This document shows positions 7,657 through 13,590 of a DNA stretch of 13,590 bases, one piece after another (the first letter of the stretch is position 1; every line of letters begins with the position of its first letter). Below the pieces are notes generated by a model that did not search any database, was not told the origin of the DNA, and was given only the letters and a program-made list of their open reading frames with translations. The translations under genes were made by a program, and so were the position numbers. The stretch spans positions 1 through 13,590 of the forward strand of contig SLQN01000078.1 in NCBI GenBank assembly GCA_007131465.1, read 5' to 3'. The DNA comes from Paracoccaceae bacterium (GTDB lineage Bacteria > Pseudomonadota > Alphaproteobacteria > Rhodobacterales > Rhodobacteraceae).

Positions 7657-8001
7657 ATGGAGCGTGTTCCGGTGTCACATATCTGGCTGATCGAATCCTT
7701 GGCGGACCTGCGGGCTTATGCAGCCCGAAACAATTTGCCGGCGCTGGCCGAGCATCTGGACACAGCGATTCAGCTTGCCCATCTGGAACTCGCGAACAAG
7801 GCTGCGAATGACACGCATGCCCCGAAAAGGGAGGGTGCCCCCGCACCGGACGATCAGGGACCCGAGGGGCAGAAGCGGAAAGATCACGGGCCTGAAAATC
7901 ACTGGTCCGACGATGATAGGCCGGAAACCGAGGGACCTGAAGAACCCGACCCCGAAGATCCGGGACCCACAAAACCCGACCCCAAAAATCGCAGCCCCTG
8001 A
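7657..8001 (+). CDS. Small protein of unknown function with Pro/acidic C-terminal tail
   Basis: I do not recognise a named family. The 114 residues fall into two parts. The N-terminal half (about 7-48; HIWLIESLADLRAYAARNN, then LPALAEHLDTAIQLAHLELAN) is leucine/alanine-rich and would form two or three amphipathic helices. The C-terminal half (about 50-114) is Pro, Glu, Asp, Lys and Gly-rich, with recurring GPE, DPEDP and KPDP units, and is almost surely disordered. No TM segment, signal peptide or cysteine motif is seen. Start is uncertain: ATG 7657 has no clear Shine-Dalgarno; GTG 7672 has GGAG (7659-7662) nine bases upstream and would begin at the conserved-looking SHIWLIE; GTG 7624 is also open. 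The gene lies 70 bases before the helicase gene on the same strand, so co-transcription is possible. No opposing frame looks more gene-like. Confidence 0.62.
   Translation: MERVPVSHIWLIESLADLRAYAARNNLPALAEHLDTAIQLAHLELANKAANDTHAPKREGAPAPDDQGPEGQKRKDHGPENHWSDDDRPETEGPEEPDPEDPGPTKPDPKNRSP
7943..7990 (+). repeat. Two direct-repeat copies coding the Pro/Asp tail
   Basis: AACCCGACCCCGAAGATC (7943-7960) recurs at 7973-7990 with three changes, a 30-base period that adds ten residues per unit (PDPEDPGPTK-like). Upstream GGACC/GAGGG-rich segments from 7856 are looser copies. This looks like growth of the tail by slipped duplication, in frame because the period is a multiple of three. Confidence 0.5.
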
Positions 8002-8071
8002 TACCAGAAAATGCGGCACGCGCAGGCCGATTCCGGTCCCCTTCGGCGGCACCTTGCGATAGGCTGCGCAC

Positions 8072-9598
8072 ATGTCAGAACTCCCGCTCCAGTTTTCCGA
8101 AGATCAGGCCGAAGCCTGGGACAGGGTCGCACAGGTCCTGTCACGGACCGGCGTTGATCTGATGCAGTCACACGCCCTCCCGACCCAGGCCGACGCAGCC
8201 CAGGTCACGCTGGCGATCACCGGCAAGGCCGGGTCGGGCAAGACCATGCTGCTGGCTGCCCTGACCCGCGCGCTGACCGATGCGGGGCTGGAACTCGTCT
8301 CAGGCGAGTATGAAAGCCGCCGCAGGCGCGACCGGCGCAGCCTTGCGGTGCTTGCGCCCACCAACAAGGCGGCCTCGGTGCTGCGCCTGCGCGGGGTTGC
8401 AGCCACGACGCTGCATCGCATCCTCTATACGCCGGTCTATGACCCGGAATTTGAACGCATCGCCGAGTGGTTGGCAGGCAACCTGCCCCGACCGACCATA
8501 CCGGGGCTGGCGGATACGGCCCTTGACCGCGCGCATGCCTTCTATGAACAGGTGAAGTCGATCCCGGGGGCGCTGGCGGCGGCGGGCTTGCGCGGGTCGG
8601 ATTTCATCACTGGCTGGAAACGGCGCGATGATCCGCTGGATATCGGGTTTGTCGATGAAAGCTCGATGCTGGATCAACGCCAGCTCGAGGATTTGCAGGA
8701 ACTCTTCTCGACCCTGATCCTCTTTGGCGATCCGGCCCAGCTTGCGCCCGTGGGCCAATCGGGCACGATGGTCTTCGCCACCCTGCCCGCCCCTGCGCAA
8801 CTGCACCTGTCACGCATTCACCGGCAGGCGCAGGACAACCCGATCCTCGATCTGGCCCATGCGCTGGCCGACCCCGATCTGGAATTCGAGGATTTCGAGG
8901 CCCGTGTCGCTGCCGCTGCGCGCGAAGACCCGCGCGTGCAACTGGCCGAGCGGGTGGACAGCGACCTGATGGCGCGCTCGCCTGTGCTGGTCTGGCGCAA
9001 TGCGACGCGGTTGCGCCTGATAAACGCGTTTCGTCGCGCCCATGATGCGCCCGAAACAGCCCTCCTGCCGGGCGAGCCGCTGCTGTGCGACGGACTGGAA
9101 CTGCCGCTCAAACACCGCAAGAAACGCATTGATCTGGAAGCGCGCGGGCTGATCAAGGGCGCACAAGTCGTTTATCTGGGCCCCGGTCGCAAGCCGGGCT
9201 TCTCGCGGCTGCATATCTTTGGCGCAGAGGAGCCGCAGATCTCCGTCGCCTCGATCATCAAGATCGAAACCGACCCCGAGGCAGAACCCTTCATTCCCTT
9301 CGCCGCCACGATGGGTGCGGCCTTCGTGCATGGTGCGGCGGTCACGATCCACAAGGCCCAAGGCTCGCAATGGCCCGATGTGCAGGTCTTTGCGCCCGAT
9401 CTGTTTGCCGCCGCGCGCGCCGGGCGGCAGGAAGGCGGCATCGCGTTGTGGAAGCGGCTGGCCTATGTCGCCATCACCCGCGCCGAGCATCGCCTTCACT
9501 GGGTCATCCGCGCCCGCCTTGCCCGCCCGCGGGCCCCACTTTCGACCGATGACCTTGCAGCGGCCCCAGTTCCGCTGGCACTCGCCCCAGAGGAGTGA
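8072..9598 (+). CDS. ATP-dependent RecD-like DNA helicase (SF1B)
   Basis: A 508-residue soluble protein with the full SF1 helicase set in order: Walker A GKAGSGKT (51-58), motif Ia LAPTNKAA (94-101), Walker B VDESSML (194-200), motif III FGDPAQLAPVGQ (218-229), SRIHRQ with its conserved Arg (247-252), motif V VTIHKAQGSQW (424-434) and motif VI AYVAITRAEHRL (464-475). The layout matches the RecD/Dda-type SF1B group, which moves 5' to 3' on single-stranded DNA. It lacks the long N-terminal region of RecD2 and the RecBCD interface, and no recB or recC is nearby, so it is neither classical RecD nor full-length RecD2. The role is probably DNA repair or replication support; no substrate can be inferred. 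ATG 8072 has only a weak AGG (8061-8063) ahead. An unnamed small tailed protein lies 70 bases upstream on the same strand. Confidence 0.88.
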   Translation: MSELPLQFSEDQAEAWDRVAQVLSRTGVDLMQSHALPTQADAAQVTLAITGKAGSGKTMLLAALTRALTDAGLELVSGEYESRRRRDRRSLAVLAPTNKAASVLRLRGVAATTLHRILYTPVYDPEFERIAEWLAGNLPRPTIPGLADTALDRAHAFYEQVKSIPGALAAAGLRGSDFITGWKRRDDPLDIGFVDESSMLDQRQLEDLQELFSTLILFGDPAQLAPVGQSGTMVFATLPAPAQLHLSRIHRQAQDNPILDLAHALADPDLEFEDFEARVAAAAREDPRVQLAERVDSDLMARSPVLVWRNATRLRLINAFRRAHDAPETALLPGEPLLCDGLELPLKHRKKRIDLEARGLIKGAQVVYLGPGRKPGFSRLHIFGAEEPQISVASIIKIETDPEAEPFIPFAATMGAAFVHGAAVTIHKAQGSQWPDVQVFAPDLFAAARAGRQEGGIALWKRLAYVAITRAEHRLHWVIRARLARPRAPLSTDDLAAAPVPLALAPEE

Positions 9599-9644
9599 AC
9601 ACCCTTCACGCTTTCATCATGGCAAAATTATCCAATTCCCGACC

Positions 9645-9674
9645 TTGACTTGCCCGGCCCATCCGCGACTATCG
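9645..9674 (+). promoter_or_regulatory. Candidate promoter for the RAM-domain gene
   Basis: CTTGACT gives a good -35 (TTGACT, 9645-9650), followed after 18 bases by CTATCG (9669-9674), a partial -10. The leader would be about 25 bases to ATG 9704. The 105-base gap after the helicase stop also has an AT-rich patch near 9621-9637, consistent with a fresh start of transcription. Confidence 0.38.
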
Positions 9675-9703
9675 CACCATCCCCGCCACCCCAAGGAGCG
9701 CCC

Positions 9704-9940
9704 ATGCGTTGTGTCTTTGTCCAGTTCCGCTGCCAACCCGGCAAGACCTACGAGGTCGCGGATGCGATCTATGACCGCGAAGTGGTCTCGGAACTCTATT
9801 CGACTTCAGGCGATTTCGATCTGCTGGCGAAAATCTATATCCCCGAGGCCGAGGATGTCGGTCATTACCTGTCAGACCGGCTGTTTGACATTCCGGGCAT
9901 CAGCCGCACACTGACGACCATGACATTCAAAGCATTCTGA
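9704..9940 (+). CDS. Stand-alone Lrp/AsnC ligand-binding (RAM) domain protein
   Basis: A 78-residue protein consisting only of the AsnC C-terminal effector-binding alpha/beta fold: strand CVFVQFRC (3-10), helix KTYEVADAIYD (14-24), strand with the hallmark SGDFDLLAKIYI (35-46), helix ...VGHYLSDRLFDI, and a closing strand RTLTTMTFKAF. The Gly-Asp-x-Asp turn (36-39) is where such domains bind amino acids at dimer interfaces. No helix-turn-helix is present, and none can be added upstream: ATG 9704 has AAGGAG (9693-9698) five bases ahead, and the in-frame extension to 9650 is not DNA-binding. It therefore cannot be a classical Lrp repressor; it may be an amino-acid sensor, a partner of full-length Lrp proteins, or an unrelated enzyme-like dimer. 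It converges with the TIGR02186 gene, 16 bases away. Confidence 0.86.
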   Translation: MRCVFVQFRCQPGKTYEVADAIYDREVVSELYSTSGDFDLLAKIYIPEAEDVGHYLSDRLFDIPGISRTLTTMTFKAF

Positions 9941-9956
9941 CCGGCAGGCCCCGGGG

Positions 9957-10715
9957 TCAGTTGCGGATCAGCCGGAACAACGCGGACGCGCCCCAGCCGA
10001 AGAACACCGCCAGCACCAGCGCCAGCAGGCCATAGAGTGCAGGTTGCTCATAGGCAAGGTTGGTCAGCCAGCGTTCCAGAACCGCCTTGCGCACATCGAT
10101 GAATGTTTCGAAATCGTCGATCACATCGCCATCGCGCAGCAGGAAAATCCGTGCGGAATATGTGCCCTCGACGATGTTCTTGGGCAAGAGAATACGGGTG
10201 CTGAACAGGGTGTCGCGCTCAAGCGTCACGGTGCTGTCGCGGCTCTGATAGAGGCCCTCGCTTTCGCGGATGCGGATCAGCGCTTCGGTGAAAGCAGCGG
10301 GGTCGGCCCGGTCGCCACCGCCGCGCGCCTCAAAGATCGCCAGCCGGGTGGAAATGCGGTGTGTCAGGTCTGCATCGGGCGAGAGGATATCGCGCAGGGG
10401 CCGGGTGGTGGCGACAGCATAGAAACTGGGTGCGGCGCGGACCTCCTGCGCATCGGTATTCACCCAGATTCCGAATCGCCGCGCCTTGCGCCAGATCACG
10501 GCGGGTAGCGGCGGCCCTTCTACGGCGACGATCACATCCAGTTCGGTATCTTCCGGCAGCGACGCCTCGCGCCGGACCGCACCAAAGATCAGGATGTCGG
10601 AGCCTTCGAAATTCACGGTCAGGGACACGCGGTTCTGGCTGAGCCCGGCAATCACTTCTTCCGCCCGTAGCGGCAGCGGCGCCAGCAAGACTGTCAGGAT
10701 CAAAAGCCACCGCAT
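9957..10715 (-). CDS. TIGR02186-family membrane-anchored protein
   Basis: A 252-residue protein of the alphaproteobacterial TIGR02186 type, function unproven. Seen: a signal peptide (MRW, hydrophobic core LLILTVLLA, likely cleavage after LRA at residue 18), a beta-rich extracytoplasmic domain that starts EEVIAGLSQNRVSLTVNFEG and contains two strand-rich halves, and one C-terminal TM helix (about 226-247) ending in the short cytoplasmic tail FRLIRN. It is therefore likely periplasmic and anchored at its C-terminus. The start overlaps the upstream TSUP stop by one base (TGATG, minus strand), indicating translational coupling; GGGGCGG lies about 7 bases ahead. Pairing with a TauE/SafE transporter suggests an accessory role in anion export. 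An alternative start 16 codons upstream lies inside the TSUP gene and is less likely because it hides the signal peptide. Confidence 0.83.
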   Translation of the reverse strand: MRWLLILTVLLAPLPLRAEEVIAGLSQNRVSLTVNFEGSDILIFGAVRREASLPEDTELDVIVAVEGPPLPAVIWRKARRFGIWVNTDAQEVRAAPSFYAVATTRPLRDILSPDADLTHRISTRLAIFEARGGGDRADPAAFTEALIRIRESEGLYQSRDSTVTLERDTLFSTRILLPKNIVEGTYSARIFLLRDGDVIDDFETFIDVRKAVLERWLTNLAYEQPALYGLLALVLAVFFGWGASALFRLIRN

Positions 10716-11635
10716 CAGAACCGCCCCGGCACAGTGATCGTGTAGAACTCGGATGGCGTCCACAGCAGGTCAAATGCGATCTTGCCACAGACCGCAAGGA
10801 CCAGTAGTGCCAGCAGGATGCGCAACTGTTCGGCCCGCAGCTTCAGCCCGATCCGCGTGCCAAACTGCGCTCCGACAACGCCGCCGAGGATCAGGAAGAT
10901 CGCCAGCATGACATCGACGCTCTGGTTGGTAATCGCATGCATCATGGTGGTGAAGGCCGCCACGAATGTCACCTGAAACAGCGATGTTCCGATCACGACC
11001 TTGGTCGGCATCCCCAGTAGGTAGATCATGGCCGGCACCAGAATGAACCCGCCGCCCACCCCCATGATAGCGGCCAGAATACCCACACCCACCCCTACCA
11101 GAAGTGGCGGAAAGACCGAGATATAAAGGCCCGATGTGCGGAACTTCATCTTCAAGGGCAGATTGTGTATCCATGTGTGGCTGTGCAGCTTGCGGCGCCT
11201 GGCGCTGGGGTTGTTCGACCGCAGAAGGGCGCGCAGGCTTTCCTGCAGCATAAGCGCCCCGATGATGCCTAGGAAGATGACATAGGACAGCTGCACGATC
11301 AGGTCGATCTGGCCCAGACGGCTCATCAGATTGAAGAACCAGATCCCGATCAGCGAGCCGATCAGACCGCCGATCAAAAGCACCGTGCCCATGTGCAGAT
11401 CGACTGTCTTGCGCTTCAGATGCGCCAGCACCCCGGAAATGGATGAGGCGACGACCTGATTGACCCCGGTCGCCACCGCCACGGCGGGCGGCACGCCGAT
11501 GAAGAACAGAAGCGGTGTGATCAGGAAACCGCCCCCCACCCCGAACATGCCGGACAGCAGACCCACCCCCCCGCCGACCCCCAGAAGCGTGAAGGCATTG
11601 ACCGATGTTTCGGCAATGGGCAGGTAAATCTGCAT
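10715..11635 (-). CDS. TauE/SafE (TSUP) family anion transporter
   Basis: A 306-residue inner-membrane protein with the two-fold internal repeat of the TSUP family: GVGGGFLITP (32-41) in the first half and GVGGGFILVP (192-201) in the second, each following a glycine-rich helix and preceding a further hydrophobic run. About eight TM helices are apparent, with a hydrophilic, basic central loop (about 137-165, rich in Arg, Lys and His). Characterised members move sulfite, sulfoacetate or related organosulfur and C2 anions, so export of such a compound is plausible, but the substrate is not visible. ATG 11635 has only a weak Shine-Dalgarno. It begins 27 bases after the upstream permease stop and overlaps the next start (TGATG), so it probably belongs to the same transcript as the nucleoside permeases. 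Confidence 0.88.
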   Translation of the reverse strand: MQIYLPIAETSVNAFTLLGVGGGVGLLSGMFGVGGGFLITPLLFFIGVPPAVAVATGVNQVVASSISGVLAHLKRKTVDLHMGTVLLIGGLIGSLIGIWFFNLMSRLGQIDLIVQLSYVIFLGIIGALMLQESLRALLRSNNPSARRRKLHSHTWIHNLPLKMKFRTSGLYISVFPPLLVGVGVGILAAIMGVGGGFILVPAMIYLLGMPTKVVIGTSLFQVTFVAAFTTMMHAITNQSVDVMLAIFLILGGVVGAQFGTRIGLKLRAEQLRILLALLVLAVCGKIAFDLLWTPSEFYTITVPGRF

Positions 11636-11662
11636 TCCGCTCTCAGGGCCACGCCGGGCCTG

Positions 11663-12628
11663 TTAGTGTTCCTTTACATAGGCGGCCCCACCGGCGCGCG
11701 GTGGAATGGCCTTGCCTACGAACCCTGCCAGAATGACCACTGTCAGCACATAGGGCAAGGCCTGCATCGCCTGAACTGGAACTGGGAGTCCCAAAACTTC
11801 GATATTCTGAAACCTGTTGGCCACAGCTTCCAGCAGGCCGAACAACAAGACTGCCCCCAGCGCCTGCCAGGGCCGCCATTTGGCAAAGATCATCGCGGCC
11901 AGTGCGATGAAGCCGCGGCCCGCTGTCATGTCCTTCACGAACCCCGCCGAGAGCCCGGTCGAGAGATACGCCCCCGCCAGCCCGCACAAAACCCCGCAGA
12001 GCGCGACCGCCGCATAGCGCAGACCCGTGACCGAAATCCCGGCAGTATCCACGGCAGCCGGGTTTTCCCCCACGGCCCGCAACCGCAACCCGAAACGGGT
12101 TCGAAACAGCAGATACCATGTCAGCGGCACGCACAGGAAGGCGACATAGACCAGCAACGCATGTCCCGACAGGATGCCGCTATAGAGCGGCCCCAGCACA
12201 GGCACATCGCGCAGGGAATCGGCAAAAGGCAGCGTGATCTGCGCCATCCGTGCATCGCCGGAAAGCGACGGCGTGCGCCCACCCTGACGAAACCAGTTCT
12301 GCGCGACGACAACCGTGATCCCGGCGGCCAGAAAGTTGATCGCGACACCCGAAATCAACTGGTTGCCGCGAAAGGTTATCGACGCCACGCCATGCACCAG
12401 CGACAGGATCACCGACACTGCGACTGCAGAGGCGACGCCGATCCAGACATTTCCCGAAACATAGGCAATCGCCGCCGCCATGAAGGCCGCGACCAGCATC
12501 TTGCCTTCCAGCCCGATATCGAACACGCCCGCGCGCTCTGATATCAGCCCCGCAAGGCAGGCAAACAGCAGCGGCGTCGCCAGCCGCAGCGTGGAATCCA
12601 GCACCTGAAGGATTGTGGCCAGATCCAT
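11663..12628 (-). CDS. Nucleoside-type ABC transporter permease, second subunit
   Basis: A 321-residue permease of the BPD_transp_2 (PF02653) superfamily, in the subgroup that works with BMP-family lipoproteins to import purine nucleosides (YufQ/NupC-like). Seen: TM-rich throughout; the subgroup hallmark ISERAGVFDIGLEGKML (29-45) after TM1; and the coupling loop RLRAVGENPAAVDTAGI near residue 180-200, which docks on the ATPase. The C-terminus is short and hydrophilic, ending VKEH. ATG 12628 overlaps the stop of the preceding permease gene by one base (TGATG), so the two subunits are made together. Relatives import branched-chain amino acids or sugars; the FDIGLEGKM motif supports the nucleoside subgroup. 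The ATPase and binding protein are not in the window; they probably lie upstream (beyond 13590). Confidence 0.9.
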   Translation of the reverse strand: MDLATILQVLDSTLRLATPLLFACLAGLISERAGVFDIGLEGKMLVAAFMAAAIAYVSGNVWIGVASAVAVSVILSLVHGVASITFRGNQLISGVAINFLAAGITVVVAQNWFRQGGRTPSLSGDARMAQITLPFADSLRDVPVLGPLYSGILSGHALLVYVAFLCVPLTWYLLFRTRFGLRLRAVGENPAAVDTAGISVTGLRYAAVALCGVLCGLAGAYLSTGLSAGFVKDMTAGRGFIALAAMIFAKWRPWQALGAVLLFGLLEAVANRFQNIEVLGLPVPVQAMQALPYVLTVVILAGFVGKAIPPRAGGAAYVKEH

Positions 12629-13590
12629 CAGCGCGCCCTTTGCAATGCAAAGAGCCGTGCAATCGGCACGCGCACCATGTTGTCCAGCGCGCCGGTGAAC
12701 AGGATGACAAGCGCCTGAATCACCACGATCAACTCGCGCGGGATCGAGGTCCAGAGCGCCAGTTCCGCGCCGCCCTGATACAGAAACCCGAACAGGATTG
12801 CAGCAAGCGCCACCCCGAAGGGGTGGTTGCGCCCCATCAGCGCCACCGCAATGCCGATGAACCCGGCCCCTTCGACCGCATTCAGAACAAGGCGCTGTTG
12901 TTCACCCATCACCGAATTGACCGCCATCAGCCCCGCCAGCCCGCCCGAGATCAGCATGACATAGACCGTGATCCGCACCGGGCTGATGCCGGCGTAATGC
13001 GCCGCGGGCTCGGATTCACCAAAGGCGCGGATCTGATAGCCCAGACGTGTGCGCCACAGCAGGAACCAGACCGCAAAGCACATCCCCAACGCGATCAGAA
13101 GCGAGATATTGACCGGCGGCACGCGGCTGAACGGGATACCGATCAGGGCCAGCATCTCGTGCAGCTTGGGCAGGGCCACCTCGGCGGGAAAGCGGGGCGA
13201 GCTTGGGTCCATCGCGCCTTGCGGGCGCAGGATGTTGACCAGCACATACCCCAGCAGCGATGCGGCAATGAAATTGAACATGATCGTCGTGATCACGATA
13301 TGGCTGCCGCGCCGGGCTTGCAGATAGCCGGGGATCAGCGCCCAGAGCGCCCCGAACCCTGCCGCCCCGATACTGGCCGCGATCAGCGCCAGCGACCAGT
13401 GCGGCCACGGAATATAAAGGCATACCAGCGCCACCCCCAGCCCGCCAAGAAGCGCCTGCCCTTCGCCGCCGATATTGAACAGCCGCGCCTGAAACGCCAC
13501 CGACACGGCCAGCCCTGTGAAGATGAAATTTGTGGCGTAGAACAGCGTATAGCCCCAGCCATAGCTGGACCCGAACGCGCCATCGACCAT
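12628..13590 (-). CDS. Nucleoside-type ABC transporter permease, first subunit (5' end outside window)
   Basis: The visible 320 residues lack the real N-terminus: the Met at the window edge sits within the family-typical VDGAFGSSY segment, and members usually carry one further TM helix before it. Partner of the adjoining permease in a BMP/YufP-type importer. Seen: the hallmark ARLFNIGGEGQ (35-45), multiple TM helices, and the coupling loop IRAFGESEPAAHYAGISP (about 187-204). Stop TGA at 12630-12628 overlaps the next ATG. With the second permease this would make the heterodimeric membrane channel, energised by a duplicated-domain ATPase that should be coded just upstream. Substrate purine or pyrimidine nucleosides by subgroup; not proven. 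Confidence 0.9.
   Translation of the reverse strand: MVDGAFGSSYGWGYTLFYATNFIFTGLAVSVAFQARLFNIGGEGQALLGGLGVALVCLYIPWPHWSLALIAASIGAAGFGALWALIPGYLQARRGSHIVITTIMFNFIAASLLGYVLVNILRPQGAMDPSSPRFPAEVALPKLHEMLALIGIPFSRVPPVNISLLIALGMCFAVWFLLWRTRLGYQIRAFGESEPAAHYAGISPVRITVYVMLISGGLAGLMAVNSVMGEQQRLVLNAVEGAGFIGIAVALMGRNHPFGVALAAILFGFLYQGGAELALWTSIPRELIVVIQALVILFTGALDNMVRVPIARLFALQRAR

Noticed and set aside
7532..8171. Several minus-strand open frames over the small tailed gene
   Set aside because: Their Gly/Phe/Ser-rich repeats are the mirror of the Pro/Asp-coding repeats; none has an RBS or recognisable domain, and one runs through the ccr terminator area.
8072..9940. Possible defence or mobile island around the helicase, tailed protein and RAM domain
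   Set aside because: No nuclease, methylase, toxin, integrase, tRNA or attachment repeat nearby, and composition matches the flanking core genes; the evidence is insufficient.
11817..12541. Long plus-strand frames over the second permease gene
   Set aside because: Gln/Arg/His/Pro-rich shadow translations opposite a clear PF02653 permease.

Overview
The window looks like chromosomal core sequence from an alphaproteobacterium of the Rhodobacteraceae (Rhodobacter/Roseobacter type). The evidence is high GC, GC-rich wobble positions, genes for two diagnostic enzymes of the ethylmalonyl-CoA (EMC) pathway (Ecm and Ccr), an alphaproteobacterial TIGR02186-type membrane protein and a typical SMC C-terminus. 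I see no IS elements, integrases, tRNA or rRNA genes, CRISPR arrays or phage genes. This assignment is by recognition of protein families, not by a database search.

Layout, left to right. (1) 1-561: C-terminal ATPase lobe of SMC, entering from the left, on the plus strand. (2) 625-1866: a 12-TM MFS transporter, same strand, probably with its own promoter in the gap. (3) 1868-3841, minus strand: ethylmalonyl-CoA mutase (ecm/meaA), convergent with the MFS gene, with one base between the two stop codons. (4) 3842-4108: a 267-bp divergent intergenic region holding candidate promoters for ecm and ndk and a long imperfect inverted repeat. (5) 4109-4531: ndk with a strong terminator. (6) 4660-6102: a PlsB-like glycerol-3-phosphate acyltransferase. 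(7) 6233-7525: crotonyl-CoA carboxylase/reductase (ccr), closed by an 11-bp-stem terminator. (8) 7657-8001: a small protein of unknown function with a Pro/acidic tail, then 8072-9598: a RecD-like SF1B helicase. (9) 9704-9940: a stand-alone Lrp/AsnC ligand-binding (RAM) domain. (10) 9957-13590, minus strand: a run of four genes, read right to left: two permeases of a BMP-type nucleoside ABC importer (the first cut by the window edge), a TauE/SafE (TSUP) transporter and a TIGR02186 membrane protein. Two of the three junctions are TGATG stop/start overlaps.

How the genes work together. Ccr and Ecm catalyse two steps of the EMC pathway, used to assimilate acetyl-CoA when isocitrate lyase is absent: Ccr makes ethylmalonyl-CoA from crotonyl-CoA, and Ecm (after epimerisation) makes methylsuccinyl-CoA. 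Here they are separated by ndk and the acyltransferase gene and lie on opposite strands, so each must have its own control. The right-hand run is a transport block: the permeases point to purine/nucleoside uptake, while the TSUP/TIGR02186 pair is probably an anion exporter with an accessory membrane protein.

I did not find a convincing new system. The items most worth a second look are the inverted repeat in the ecm-ndk gap, the unknown tailed protein beside the helicase, the TSUP-TIGR02186 pair coupled to nucleoside permeases, and the solitary RAM domain.
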